NCBI GenBank assembly: GCA_937766455.1
Contig: CALLXD010000054.1
Span: 1 to 54,635, forward strand
Direction of reading: 5' to 3'
Source: Vicinamibacterales bacterium
GTDB taxonomy: Bacteria; Acidobacteriota; Vicinamibacteria; Vicinamibacterales; UBA8438
Length of the DNA: 54,635 nt
Shown: in pieces, positions 45,192 to 54,635 of the stretch
How positions within the stretch are numbered: position 1 is the first letter of the stretch
How the letters are laid out: each line of letters opens with the position of its first letter
The notes under the pieces: generated by a model
Told to the model about the DNA's origin: nothing
The model's database searches: none
What the model saw: the letters and a program-made list of their open reading frames with translations, nothing else
Position numbers and translations under genes: made by a program

Positions 45192-45194
45192 AGA
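45192..45194. repeat. Right copy of the 3-bp target duplication (AGA)
   Basis: AGA directly follows the right end of the element and matches 43932-43934. Confidence 0.85.
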
Positions 45195-45743
45195 CGCGCC
45201 AGATGGGTTGTATCTGATGTTGGCCCGATCAAGGTTGAACGGCTTCGGCCGGAAGAAGCTGGTCAAGGTCTGATTCGTCGACACGGGGGTGCCGGGATCG
45301 CCGCTGGCGATCTGAATCTGCAGATGGGTGTCCTCGTTGACGTCGCTGTCTATCCGGAGACGCAGCCGGAAGCGGCTCCGATGACGAATCTCGCGGCCGT
45401 CCTCGTAGAACCCCTCGTAGCGTGACCGAAAATCGCCGCCGAACTGGATACGCTCATACCAGGGGGCTGGAGCGGATCCCGGCTGAGCCGCTGCCGCAAC
45501 GGGGAAGACCATGAAGAGTGCGGCGCCACATACGGCGATGCGACCGAAACGACGAATGACACTGTGGACGATTGGTGATCTGTACATGGGCTGAGCAGTG
45601 CCACGCTGGGTTTCACACCTGTTTCGGACACGCTAATTCTATGTGATCACGCAACCCATAGTACGCGGAGTCTTGATGACTCTCGCCCCCACGGCGTGTA
45701 AGATCCTTCTCACGGATCGTTCATTTTAGAGGCAGGGGTCGGA

Positions 45744-48137
45744 ATGTGTAAATTTGGACTCGGACCGGTGGCCGCCGCACTCCTCGTCGCGGCACTCGCC
45801 GCCCCTCCGCTCGCGACCACCGCGTACGCCCAGCCAGAGGCACCGGGCGTTGCGACGGTCGAGACAGACCAAGCGACGGTTAATCGGTACTGTTTGGGCT
45901 GCCACAACGATCGGTCACTCCGCGGGGGGCTGTCGCTGGAAGGCACGCCCTTGACGCACGTGGCGGAACACACCGATGTGTGGGAGCGCGCCCTCCGGAA
46001 GCTGCGAGCCGGTGCCATGCCACCAGACGGCTCGCCGCGACCGGATCCGGCGACCTACGCTGGCCTGGTGTCGTATCTCGAAACGACGCTCGACGCGGCG
46101 TCCATCGCCAGCCCGAATCCAGGCCGCACCGACACGTTCAGACGTCTGAACCGCACGGAATACCGGAACGCGATCAGGGACCTTCTGGCCCTCGACGTGG
46201 ACGTCGCGACGCTCCTGCCACGGGACGATGCCAGTTTCGGGTTCGATAACGTCGGGGTCGTCGAGTTATCGCCAACCCTGATGGAGCGGTATCTCACGGC
46301 GGCCCAGAAAATCAGCCGTCTGGCCGTCGGGAGCATGGCGATCGTGCCGGGCAGCCGCGTGGTCACGATGCGACCGGACGTGACGCAGGAAGGTCATCTG
46401 GCTGGACTCCCGTTCGGCACCCGCGGGGGCACACAGGTACCGCACACGTTTCCGCTCAACGGCGAGTACGAGATTGAGGTGCGACTGGCGCGCAACCGAA
46501 ACGAGAACATTGAAGGACTTCGGGAGCCGGATGTCCTGGAAATGACGCTGGACGGTGAACGGCTGGAACTGTTCACGGTGGTGCCGGACCGTAACCGGTT
46601 CGGCAGCTATTACGCGGACGAGGATGTCGACAAACACCTGAACGTCCGGGTGCCAATCTCCGCCGGTCCGCACACATTCGGCACTGCCTTTCTGCAAAAA
46701 AATTCCGCGGTCATCGAAACAGAGCGCCAACCGTATCAAGCGCAGTTCAACCAGGACCGACACCCCCGCCAGCAGCCGGCGGTGCACTCCGTGTCCATCA
46801 GCGGACCGTTTCAACCGAGCGGTACTGGCGACACGCCCAGCCGGAGTCGGATTTTCAGCTGCCAACCCGCCACGGCGGCCGATGAGGCAGACTGCGCCGC
46901 GTCCATCATCTCCGGGCTGGCACGCCGCGCCTACCGACGGCCGGTCGCGTTCAGTGACATCGAGATGCCGATGGCCTTCTATGAGGCAGGCCGCACGGAC
47001 GGCGACTTCGAGACAGGCATCGAGCTGGCACTCCGGGCATTGCTGACAAGCGCCGAGTTCCTGTTCCGCATCGAGCGCGACCCCGAGGGCGTGACCGACG
47101 GCACTGCCTACGCGCTCAGTGACATCGAGCTGGCGTCGCGACTGTCCTTCTTCCTGTGGAGCAGCATTCCGGACGACGCGCTGATGGACGACGCCGAGGC
47201 GGGGCGGCTGCGGGAAGGGGCCACACTCGAACGTCACGTGCGACGCATGCTGGACGACCCCCGTTCGCGCTCGCTGACGACCAATTTCGCCGACCAGTGG
47301 CTGTATCTCCGTAACCTGGAGACGGTGGCCCCGAATCTTCGGCTGTTCCCAGATTTCGACGACAACCTGCGGAGCGCGTTCCGACAGGAAACGCAGATGT
47401 TGTTCGAGAGCATCGTGCGCGAAGACCGCAGCGTGGTGGATTTGCTGGAGGCCAACTACACGTTCCTGAACGAGCGGTTGGCCCGCCACTACGGCATCCC
47501 TGGCGTCTACGGGAATGACTTCCGCCGCGTGAAGCTGCCGGCGGACAGCGAGCGCCGCGGACTGCTCGGACACGGCAGCGTGCTGACGGTCACCTCGTAC
47601 GCGACCCGCACCTCACCCGTGCTGCGCGGTAAGTGGATTCTCGAGAACTTGATGGGCATGCCACCGCCTCCGCCGCCTCCGAACGTGCCCGCACTGGAGG
47701 AGCCTGAACCAGGCGTCGCCGTCCGATCGATGCGCGAGCGGATGGAGCAACATCGCGCGAACGCAGTGTGCGCGTCGTGTCACCGGCTGATGGACCCGGC
47801 CGGGCTCTCCATGGAGAACTTTGATGCCATCGGCCGCTGGCGAGACCGGGCCGACAACTCGACCCCGATTGACGCGTCAGGGAGTATTCCTGGCGGCGGC
47901 GCTTTCGACGGTGTGACCGGGCTGCGACAGGCCCTGCTGGCGCGTCCAGAGGTCTTTGTTGGCACGATGACCGAGAAGCTGTTGACCTACGCCCTCGGAC
48001 GCGGCCTCGCAACCCACGACGGCCCGGCAGTACGGCGCATCGTGCGCCGCGTCGCCGGCAACGACTACCAGTTCTCGGCCCTCGTCCTCGGTATCGTCGA
48101 GAGCAGTCCGTTCCAGATGCGGAGATCGCAACAATGA
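45744..48137 (+). CDS. DUF1592-family multidomain cytochrome c-like protein, copy 3
   Basis: The 797-residue protein has a signal peptide (GPVAAALLVAALAAPPLATTAYAQ), an N-terminal heme motif C50-LGC53-H54 and the same domain order as copy 1. Landmarks are NRTEYRNAIRDLLALDVD, RRAYRRPVAFSDIEMPMAFY, FFLWSSIPDDALMDDAEAG and PPPPPPNVPALEEPEPG. The second heme motif is C676-ASC-H680. It is closer to copy 1 than to copy 2. The ATG at 45744 starts the signal sequence. It overlaps the next gene by ATGA. The 156 bases between the porin and this gene hold its promoter, but no firm -35/-10 could be chosen. Confidence 0.93.
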   Translation: MCKFGLGPVAAALLVAALAAPPLATTAYAQPEAPGVATVETDQATVNRYCLGCHNDRSLRGGLSLEGTPLTHVAEHTDVWERALRKLRAGAMPPDGSPRPDPATYAGLVSYLETTLDAASIASPNPGRTDTFRRLNRTEYRNAIRDLLALDVDVATLLPRDDASFGFDNVGVVELSPTLMERYLTAAQKISRLAVGSMAIVPGSRVVTMRPDVTQEGHLAGLPFGTRGGTQVPHTFPLNGEYEIEVRLARNRNENIEGLREPDVLEMTLDGERLELFTVVPDRNRFGSYYADEDVDKHLNVRVPISAGPHTFGTAFLQKNSAVIETERQPYQAQFNQDRHPRQQPAVHSVSISGPFQPSGTGDTPSRSRIFSCQPATAADEADCAASIISGLARRAYRRPVAFSDIEMPMAFYEAGRTDGDFETGIELALRALLTSAEFLFRIERDPEGVTDGTAYALSDIELASRLSFFLWSSIPDDALMDDAEAGRLREGATLERHVRRMLDDPRSRSLTTNFADQWLYLRNLETVAPNLRLFPDFDDNLRSAFRQETQMLFESIVREDRSVVDLLEANYTFLNERLARHYGIPGVYGNDFRRVKLPADSERRGLLGHGSVLTVTSYATRTSPVLRGKWILENLMGMPPPPPPPNVPALEEPEPGVAVRSMRERMEQHRANAVCASCHRLMDPAGLSMENFDAIGRWRDRADNSTPIDASGSIPGGGAFDGVTGLRQALLARPEVFVGTMTEKLLTYALGRGLATHDGPAVRRIVRRVAGNDYQFSALVLGIVESSPFQMRRSQQ

Positions 48138-49480
48138 TGATCACAAAGATGGCGCTCCCGCGCCGGACGTTCCTCAAGGGCTTGGGCGCCTCGGTGGCAC
48201 TGCCGTTGCTCGATTCCATGGTGCCGGCGTTCACCGCCCAAGCAGCCACGGTGGCCAACGCGCCGAGGCGACTGGGGTATGTCTTCATTCCGATGGGAAT
48301 GAATCCCGCACCCTGGACACCCCAAGAGGTCGGCCCGCTGACGCGGCTCTCACCCTCACTCGCGTCGCTCACACCCCATCTGAACGACGTGACGGTCGTC
48401 ACGAACATGGAGTTGGAGAACGCGCACACCACGGGGAACCACGCGTCATCGAACGCGGCGTTTCTCAGTTGTCTCCGTGGAAAGCGGACCGAGGGCAGCG
48501 ACTACGAGCTGGGCGTGACGGTCGACCAGCTTGCGGCCCAGTCCATCGGCGGCGATACCCCGATTCCATCGCTCGAACTGGGCACCGACATGATCGTGCA
48601 GGTTGGAGCCTGCGACAATGGCTACGCGTGCGTCTACCAAAACAGTCTATCGTGGGCGTCTCCCACCTCGCCGTTGCCGACCGAGGCCGACCCGCGCGTG
48701 GTCTTCGAGCGACTGTTCGGTGATGGGGGCACGCCCGACGAGCGTCGGGCCGAAATGAAGAAGAACGCCAGCATCCTTGACTGGGTGCTGGGAGACATGT
48801 CGAAGCTGCAACAATCTCTGGGCTCCGGCGATCGGACCAAGGTCGACGAGTACGTCACGACCGTTCGTGAGGTCGAACGACGTATCCAGCTGGCCGAGCA
48901 GCAGACGGCCGGTTCGCCACTGCCGGATCTGACCCGTCCCACGAGCGTGCCGACAGTCTGGGAAGACCACGTCAAGCTGATGTACGACCTCCAGATACTG
49001 GCGATGCAAGCCGACTTGACGCGGGTCATCACGTTCCAGATGGCTCGAGAGGCGAGCACACGCAGCTACCCGCAGATCGGCGTGCCGGAACCGCATCACC
49101 CAGTCTCGCACCACGTCAACGACCCTGAGAAGCTCGCCAAGCTGGCCAAGATCAACGCGTACCACGTGTCCTTATTCGCCTACATGGTCGGGAGACTGGC
49201 ATCCACGCCGGACGGCGACGGGTCGCTGCTCGACCATTCGACCTTCATGCTCGGCAGCGGCATGGGGAATCCGGATGTGCACGACCACCGGAACCTGCCC
49301 ATCATCGTGGCCCGAGGTGGCGGCGACAAGTCCTGGGGCGGCCGGCACGTGAAATACGAGACGCCAACACCGCTGGCCAATTTGCACCTGACGCTGTTGG
49401 ACGATGTCGGCGTGCACCTCGACCGCTTCGTCGACAGTACCGGTCACGCCGTCGAGGTGACTGAGCCGCTGTCGCTCTAG
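48134..49480 (+). CDS. DUF1552 (HXXSHH) exported protein, copy 3
   Basis: The 448-residue protein has a twin-arginine signal (MALPRRTFLKGLGASVALPLL) and the exact motif HPVSHH (PEPHHPVSHHVND). It shares KMALPRRTFL, MVPA and the LTLLDDVGVHLDRFVDSTGH end with copy 1. It is coupled to DUF1592 copy 3 by ATGA and followed, 155 bases on, by ankyrin protein 2. No known enzyme activity is linked to the family. Confidence 0.94.
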   Translation: MMITKMALPRRTFLKGLGASVALPLLDSMVPAFTAQAATVANAPRRLGYVFIPMGMNPAPWTPQEVGPLTRLSPSLASLTPHLNDVTVVTNMELENAHTTGNHASSNAAFLSCLRGKRTEGSDYELGVTVDQLAAQSIGGDTPIPSLELGTDMIVQVGACDNGYACVYQNSLSWASPTSPLPTEADPRVVFERLFGDGGTPDERRAEMKKNASILDWVLGDMSKLQQSLGSGDRTKVDEYVTTVREVERRIQLAEQQTAGSPLPDLTRPTSVPTVWEDHVKLMYDLQILAMQADLTRVITFQMAREASTRSYPQIGVPEPHHPVSHHVNDPEKLAKLAKINAYHVSLFAYMVGRLASTPDGDGSLLDHSTFMLGSGMGNPDVHDHRNLPIIVARGGGDKSWGGRHVKYETPTPLANLHLTLLDDVGVHLDRFVDSTGHAVEVTEPLSL

Positions 49481-49635
49481 AGATTGGACGGGGCCGCTCC
49501 TCGAACGGCGCGCGGCCGCTGCGAGGGGCCCATACGGCCCATTTCCGGAGTTCGACGTACGGGGCGAGGGGCAGAGGTCTCTTGCTCCGTCTCACTTGAG
49601 AGAAGGCCAGGATTCAAGATGTCCGGAGATACGTC

Positions 49636-51120
49636 ATGACTCGTTCCATATCCTTTGGCACCGCCGTACTCGTCGCGTGCGCGCTCAGCACATCGGCCGC
49701 GACCGCGGCCGTGGATGTGCCGCTCGTCGACGCGGTCAAGGCGGGCGACGTGGCTCGAGCCCGGACGCTCCTCGAGCAAGGCGCCGGCGTCAATGACGCA
49801 GAGTCCGACGGCACCACGCCACTGCACTGGGCCGCCCATAGGCGGCACTTGGAACTCACACAGCTGTTGCTCGGAGCCGGCGCTGTCGCGAACACCGGGA
49901 ACCGCTACGGCGTCCGGCCGTTGTCGCTCGCTGCGGTCAACGGCGACGGCCCAGTCATCGAGGCGCTCCTCGAAGCCGGCGCGAATCCGAACAGCACCCT
50001 CATGGAGGGCGAGACGGCACTGATGACCGCTGCCAGGTCTGGCAGCGTCGAAGCCGTGGAACTGCTGCTAGACGCCGGTGCCAACGTCAATGTCCAGGAA
50101 AGCTGGAAGGGGCAGACGGCGCTCATGTGGGCTGCCGCCGAAGGCCACGCCGCGGTTATCCCCGCACTCGTGGCCCACGGCGCGGACCCTGGACTCCGCT
50201 CCAATCGAGGCTTCACCGCCCTGCTCTTCGCCGCACGCGACGGACAGACCGATGTGGTCCAGACGCTCCTGGAGGCCGGGGCTGACCTCGATGAACAGCT
50301 GTCAATCAACTCGACGCTCACGGCCGGCGGCGTTGAACAGCGTCGGGCATCCGACGCCGGGCTGAATGCGTTTCTCCTGGCGGCGGGCAACGCGCACTTC
50401 GAATTGGCCGCATATCTCATAGACCGAGGCGCCGACCCCAACGCTGCGCCGCGCGGATGGACCGCGCTGCATCAGCTCTCGTGGGTCCGCAAAGCGGGTA
50501 TCGCCGGCAGCAACAATCCAGCGCCACGTGGGTCCGGTGTCATGACGAGTCTCGAGTTTGCGCGCAAGCTCATTGCCAGTGGCGCGGACCTCAATGCGCG
50601 GGTGACGACGCGACCGCCGGCCGGGATCACGGAGCTGAACTTCATCGGTGGCACGCCGATGCTGTTGGCCGCGCGCACCGCCGACGCCGAATACATGCGA
50701 CTGCTCGCGGACGCGGGCGCCGACCCGATGCTGACCAATGACGACGGCTCCACGACGCTCATGGTCGCGGCCGGGCTCGGCACCTCAGCGCCAGGTGAAG
50801 ACCCCGGCACCGAAGCCGAGGCCCTGGAAGCGGTGCAACTCGCTCTGAACCTTGGTCTGGACATCGACGCGGTCGACGACAAGGGCGAGACCGCCATGCA
50901 CGGCGCGGCCTACAAGCACCTCCCCCGAGTCACCACCTTCCTGGCGAACGCTGGCGCCGACATCTCGGTGTGGAACCGACGGAACGACCGCGATGCATCC
51001 CCGCTCGACATCGCTATCGGGATGCACCGGGGGATGAACATCCTGAGCTCACCTGCAACGGCGGACGCCATCCGCGATGCGATGCGCGCGGGCGGCGCCG
51101 ATCCTGATTCAGCGCCGTGA
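49636..51120 (+). CDS. Exported ankyrin-repeat protein 2
   Basis: The 494-residue protein has a signal peptide (GTAVLVACALSTSAATAA), then ankyrin repeats resembling those of ankyrin protein 1. Examples are DGTTPLHWAAHRRHLELTQL, GETALMTAARSGSVEAVELL, GFTALLFAARDGQTDVVQTL and DDKGETAMHGAAYKHLPR. GGAGA lies 7 bases before the ATG. The stop overlaps the GTG of the M3 peptidase gene (51117-51120). Its partner is not known. Confidence 0.9.
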   Translation: MTRSISFGTAVLVACALSTSAATAAVDVPLVDAVKAGDVARARTLLEQGAGVNDAESDGTTPLHWAAHRRHLELTQLLLGAGAVANTGNRYGVRPLSLAAVNGDGPVIEALLEAGANPNSTLMEGETALMTAARSGSVEAVELLLDAGANVNVQESWKGQTALMWAAAEGHAAVIPALVAHGADPGLRSNRGFTALLFAARDGQTDVVQTLLEAGADLDEQLSINSTLTAGGVEQRRASDAGLNAFLLAAGNAHFELAAYLIDRGADPNAAPRGWTALHQLSWVRKAGIAGSNNPAPRGSGVMTSLEFARKLIASGADLNARVTTRPPAGITELNFIGGTPMLLAARTADAEYMRLLADAGADPMLTNDDGSTTLMVAAGLGTSAPGEDPGTEAEALEAVQLALNLGLDIDAVDDKGETAMHGAAYKHLPRVTTFLANAGADISVWNRRNDRDASPLDIAIGMHRGMNILSSPATADAIRDAMRAGGADPDSAP

Positions 51121-53234
51121 CGAAGCACTCGGTCGTCGACGTCAACAACCCACTGCTCACCGATTGGACCGGGCCGTTCGGCGGTGTCCCGGCGTTCCAT
51201 CGACTGGACCTCGACGCGCTGAAACCAGCGCTCGAGGCGGGCATGGCTCGCCAGCTCGCCGAGGTTACGGCGATTGCATCCAACCCGGAGTCCGCAACGT
51301 TCGAGAACACGATCGTCGCCCTGGAGCGCGCCGGCCGCGAGCTTGCCCGAGTCGCGGCCTACTACGAAGTCTGGAGTGCGAACCTCTCGACCCCGGCGTT
51401 CCGTGCGGTCGAAGAAGAGATGGCGCCGCGCCTGGCCGAATTTGAATCGACAATTCTTCACAACGCGGCGTTGTTCGCGCGGGTCCAAGTCGTGCACAGC
51501 GGCCTGGGTCGCCCACCGAGCACCTCCGACTCAAACCCAGCCGCCGTCGAAACGCTGCGCCCCGATCAGCAACGCTTGGTTCAGATCATCTACGAGCGCT
51601 TCGCGCGCAACGGGGCGACCCTCGACGAAGCGTCGCAAGCGCGGTACGCCGACATCGAGCAACAGCTCGCGGCACTACAGACACGCTTTTCGAACAACGT
51701 ATTGGCGGACGAAGAGGGCCACGTCACTTATCTCAACGCCGCGCAATTGGACGGACTGCCAGACGCCTTCATCCAGGCCGCGGCAACGGTCGCCGCATCG
51801 CACGGACGCGACGCTGAGTACGCGATCACGAACACCCGCTCGTCGGTGGACCCGTTCCTGACGTTTTCCGACGAACGGCCTCTGCGAGAGCGCGTCTGGC
51901 GCACCTACTATGCGCGTGGAGACAACGGCGACGAGCACGACAATAACGCGATCCTCGCCGAGATTCTGCGGCTGCGCCATGCGCGCGTGCGGCTGCTGGG
52001 GTACGACGACTACGCTACCTGGCGGCTCGAGAACCGGATGGCCAAGACACCGCAACAGGCCCTCGACCTCATCGGAGCGGTGTGGCCCGCTGCCCTTGCG
52101 CGGGTGGAGGCCGAGGTGGCCGACATGCAGGCAGTGGCTGACGCCGAGGGCACCGACATCGCCATCGAGCCATGGGACTACCGCTACTACGCCGAAAAGG
52201 TGCGGCAGACGACCTTCGACCTCGACTCGAACGAAGTAAAACAGTATCTCCAGCTCGACAAGCTCCGCGATGGCATGTTCTTCGTGGCCGGGGCGTTGTT
52301 CGACTTCGCGTTCTCCGCGATCACCGACGGCTCCGTCCCGGTGTTTCACGAAGATGTCAGCGTGTGGGAGGTCACACGCCGCACGACCGGCGAGCATGTC
52401 GGAGTCTGGTATCTCGACCCCTATGCGCGGCCGGGTAAGGCGTCCGGCGCTTGGGCCACCACCTTTCGCAGCCACGAAGCCTTCGAGATGACCGTCGGCG
52501 TGCTGGGATCGAACAATTCCAACTTCATGAAGCCGGCGGCGGGTGCGCCGACCCTTGTATCGTGGGACGACGCCACCACCTTGTTTCACGAATTCGGACA
52601 CGCCCTGCACTACTTCTCGTCGACGGTCGACTACCCGTCTCTGAACGGCGGCGTGCGTGACTATATCGAGGTGCAGTCACAGTTGCTCGAGCGCTGGCTG
52701 CTCACCGACGAGGTCATCACGCGCTTCCTCGTGCACCACCAGACAGGGGAGGCGATTCCAGACCATCTCGTCGCCCGGATCAGAGACGCCGCGACCTTCA
52801 ACCAGGGTTTCGCGACGACCGAGTACCTGGCCTGCGCCCAGATGGACATGCGGTTTCACACCACCGACCCGACGTCGCTCGACCCCAAGACCTTCGAGCG
52901 CGAGGTTCTGGCCGAATTGCGCATGCCGGACCAGGTCGTCATGCGGCACCGGAGTACACACTTCAGCCACATCTTCTCGGGTGAGGGGTACGCGGCGGGC
53001 TACTACGGCTATATGTGGGCGGATGTGCTGACGGCCGACGCGGCGGAGGCATTCGCGGAGGCACCGCACGGGTTCTACGATGCGGAGTTGGCCCAGAAAC
53101 TCGTCACCCACATCTTTGCCGTAGGCAACGCCGCCGATCCAGCTGACTCGTATCGCGCGTTTCGAGGCCGGGACGCGACCATCGACGCCCTCATGCGTGA
53201 CCGGGGCTTCCCCGTACCGGAGAATGAGACATAA
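51117..53234 (+). CDS. M3-family oligopeptidase (Dcp/OpdA type)
   Basis: The 705-residue protein has the M3 zinc motif H491-EFGH495 (TTLFHEFGHALHYF), with the downstream glutamate in YIEVQSQLLERWL. Family blocks are WTGPFGGVPAFHRLDLDALKP at the start and VWYLDPYARPGKASGAW, FSGEGYAAGYYGYMWADVLT and EVLAELRMPDQVV later. The length and N-terminus fit dipeptidyl carboxypeptidase Dcp or oligopeptidase A. No signal peptide is seen, so it probably acts in the cytoplasm on short peptides. The start is GTG, overlapping the ankyrin stop (GTGA). Confidence 0.93.
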   Translation: MTKHSVVDVNNPLLTDWTGPFGGVPAFHRLDLDALKPALEAGMARQLAEVTAIASNPESATFENTIVALERAGRELARVAAYYEVWSANLSTPAFRAVEEEMAPRLAEFESTILHNAALFARVQVVHSGLGRPPSTSDSNPAAVETLRPDQQRLVQIIYERFARNGATLDEASQARYADIEQQLAALQTRFSNNVLADEEGHVTYLNAAQLDGLPDAFIQAAATVAASHGRDAEYAITNTRSSVDPFLTFSDERPLRERVWRTYYARGDNGDEHDNNAILAEILRLRHARVRLLGYDDYATWRLENRMAKTPQQALDLIGAVWPAALARVEAEVADMQAVADAEGTDIAIEPWDYRYYAEKVRQTTFDLDSNEVKQYLQLDKLRDGMFFVAGALFDFAFSAITDGSVPVFHEDVSVWEVTRRTTGEHVGVWYLDPYARPGKASGAWATTFRSHEAFEMTVGVLGSNNSNFMKPAAGAPTLVSWDDATTLFHEFGHALHYFSSTVDYPSLNGGVRDYIEVQSQLLERWLLTDEVITRFLVHHQTGEAIPDHLVARIRDAATFNQGFATTEYLACAQMDMRFHTTDPTSLDPKTFEREVLAELRMPDQVVMRHRSTHFSHIFSGEGYAAGYYGYMWADVLTADAAEAFAEAPHGFYDAELAQKLVTHIFAVGNAADPADSYRAFRGRDATIDALMRDRGFPVPENET

Positions 53235-53250
53235 GACTGAAGGTAGACCT

Positions 53251-54548
53251 GTGAAGACCCGTCAGACAGGACAGTGGTTCGCACTCCTCACCGTGGCCCT
53301 CATGTCGGCCGCGTGTACCACCGCGGCCGGCGCGCGGGCGGACGATGTTGAAAACCTGCGCGACCTTGCGGTGGCCGCCCCCGAGTCGGTCGGCCTGTCG
53401 TCCACGCGCGTGGAGCGTCTGGAAGCAGGTATGCGGCAGTTCGTCGAGGACGGTCGGCTGGCGGGTGTCCATACGCTGCTGGCCCGGCACGGCAAGATTG
53501 TCAGCTCCAGTGTGGCCGGCGTGACCAGCGTCGAGAACGGCACCCCCCTTACCGAGGACGCCATCTACCTCATCTATTCGATGAGCAAGCCGATCACCGG
53601 CGTCGCCATGATGATGCTCTACGAAGAAGGCAAGTGGCGTCTGAACGATCCGGTGACGAAGTTCATCCCGGAATTCGAGAACTTGCAGGTCTACGCGGGC
53701 GACGGTGCGGACGGCGAACCTCTGCTCGAGGACGCAAGCCGGCCGATGACGATGCGCGAACTGATGACCCACTCGTCAGGACTGGCCTACGGTCTGGGCT
53801 CCAGAAACGCCGTCGACCGGATGTATCGCGAATCGGGGGTACTCGACTTCCAGAACAAGCCGTTACAGTCGATGATCGACACCCTGTCCGAGACACCGCT
53901 GCTGTATCAACCCGGTGAGCGTTGGTACTACAGCATCGCGGTGGACGTGCAGGGGTATCTGGTCGAGAAACTCTCGGGACAGCCGTTCGATGAATTTCTG
54001 CAGGAACGAATCTTCGCGCCGTTGGGCATGGTGGACACGGCGTTCTACGTGCCACTGGACAAACTCGACCGCCTGGCCCTGATTCATGGTGAGGGCGAAG
54101 ACGGCGGCTTGACGGTGCAGCAGAACGGCGACCCCACGCAGCCACCGGCCGGTCCGTCAGGCGGTGGCGGTCTCTACAGCACCACGCTCGACTACATGCG
54201 GTTCAGCCAGATGGTGCTCAACGGCGGAGCGCTCGACGGCGTTCGGCTGCTGGCGCCACGCAGTGTCGAGATGATGCGTACGAATCACCTGCAGGAACAG
54301 GCGCTCAGCACAATGGCACCAGGATCCGGGTTCGGGCTCGACTTCGGCGTCGTCCATGGACCCAGCTGCCGCCGGTGAGCCGTACTCCAAGGGGTCTTTT
54401 CGCTGGGGCGGTGCCGCCGGCACCTGGTTCTGGATCGATCCGGTCGAGGACTTCGTGTTCGTTGGGATGATCCAGCACCGTGGTAGTGCCGTTCGTGATG
54501 TGCAGGGCGTCTCGCGGGAATCTGACCTATTCGGCGATCATCGACTAG
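53251..54548 (+). pseudogene. Serine hydrolase (beta-lactamase class C-like) lipoprotein, frameshifted at the C-terminus
   Basis: The GTG at 53251 starts a lipoprotein signal (LLTVALMSAAC-TT). The class C-type serine hydrolase domain carries the catalytic SxxK in YSMSKPITGVAMMML, the YxN-like YYSIAV and LMTHSSGLAYGLG. The frame stops at 54376-54378 after DFGVVHGP. In the next frame the family end continues (DPAAAGEPYSKGSFRWGGAA, WFWIDPVEDFVFVGMIQHRG), and a second shift near 54520 reaches LTYSAIID with TAG at 54546-54548. Two one-base changes restore it. Such proteins include esterases, peptidases and beta-lactamase relatives. The substrate is unknown. Confidence 0.82.
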
Positions 54549-54635
54549 GGACCCGGCGGGGCCGAAGAGCTGCGACATCTGCTGCCGCGTTGCCAGCGCC
54601 ACGAACGCCACCAGCGTGCACGGCGAGGCCCAGCA
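54549..54635. other. Unassigned 87-base right edge
   Basis: On the minus strand the sequence stays open without a stop for a short coding-like stretch (TLVAFVALATRQQMSQLFGP in one frame). It could be the end of a membrane protein that lies outside the window, but the fragment is too short to name. Confidence 0.2.

Larger units (their letters stand above)
43155..45587 (-). pseudogene. Outer-membrane porin-like gene interrupted by an IS3-family element
   Basis: The N-terminal part (45587 to 45192) has a signal peptide (AVCGAALFMVFPVAAAAQ) and beta-strand pattern (IQFGGDFRSRYEGFYEDGRE, then RANIRYNPSGAS). The C-terminal part (43931 to 43155) continues with ALTLGMGKFGSPMTRTQLLW and ends in AAIVRF, an aromatic terminus typical of outer-membrane barrels. 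Removing the element and one AGA copy joins GAS to ALTLG in frame and restores 390 residues. It was therefore intact before insertion. The family looks like a putative porin or alginate-export-like barrel. The porin is presumably lost in this strain. Confidence 0.92.

Noticed and set aside
46266..47573. 435-codon open frame opposite DUF1592 copy 3
   Set aside because: Antisense to a clear family member, with histidine/arginine-rich low-information sequence.

Overview
The window is high-GC DNA of a diderm, aerobic-looking bacterium. Three DUF1592 multidomain cytochrome plus DUF1552 (HXXSHH) gene pairs, several PQQ-type propellers, secreted ankyrin proteins and DUF2911 fit marine or soil Acidobacteriota (Vicinamibacteria-like). 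That placement is inferred from gene content only. No rRNA, tRNA, CRISPR array or prophage was seen. Every gap between genes is shorter than about 200 bases.

Layout. 0.2-2.7 kb: an FmdB zinc ribbon, a DUF2911 protein and a DUF1552 protein, all broken by several single-base frameshifts. 2.7-6.8 kb: DUF1592 cytochrome copy 1, divergent from ankyrin protein 1. 6.8-8.7 kb: an HbpS/GlcG-like protein, a small CPXCG zinc protein, and a redoxin whose catalytic CPYC reads U-P-Y-C through an in-frame TGA (a probable selenoprotein) joined to a DsbD-alpha-like domain. 8.7-14.1 kb: DUF1592/DUF1552 pair 2 and a beta-helix protein. 14.3-17.3 kb: a small membrane protein, a PQQ-like propeller, a secreted protein and a DinB protein. 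17.5-20.4 kb: RecQ and an acyl desaturase. 20.4-24.7 kb: a YdcF/ElyC-like protein, then a tightly coupled amidase - GerMN - rph - rdgB run. 25.4-32.0 kb: a complete phosphate operon, pstS-pstC-pstA-pstB-phoU-phoB-phoR, headed by four 11-bp-phased Pho-box repeats. 32.1-34.6 kb: pyruvate kinase and a secreted protein. 34.6-40.7 kb: a minus-strand run of a GT-C-like membrane protein, a broken Rieske/glutamate-synthase fusion, a PQQ dehydrogenase and a FkbM-type lipoprotein. 40.8-43.0 kb: a heme/copper monooxygenase-like protein and a secreted partner. 43.2-45.6 kb: an outer-membrane porin gene cut by a complete IS3-family element with perfect 24-bp ends and a 3-bp duplication. 45.7-54.5 kb: DUF1592/DUF1552 pair 3, ankyrin protein 2, an M3 oligopeptidase and a frameshifted beta-lactamase-like lipoprotein.

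How it fits together. The repeated module is an exported cytochrome-like DUF1592 protein, a Tat-exported DUF1552 protein translationally coupled to it, and, in two of three cases, an exported ankyrin protein next door. Pair 2 instead follows the probable selenoprotein, whose DsbD-like part suggests periplasmic thiol chemistry. The housekeeping blocks (Pho operon, amidase to rdgB, RecQ, Pyk) are intact. Frameshifts concentrate in the first 2.7 kb, at 37.6-39.1 kb and in the last 0.3 kb, so consensus quality there is doubtful.
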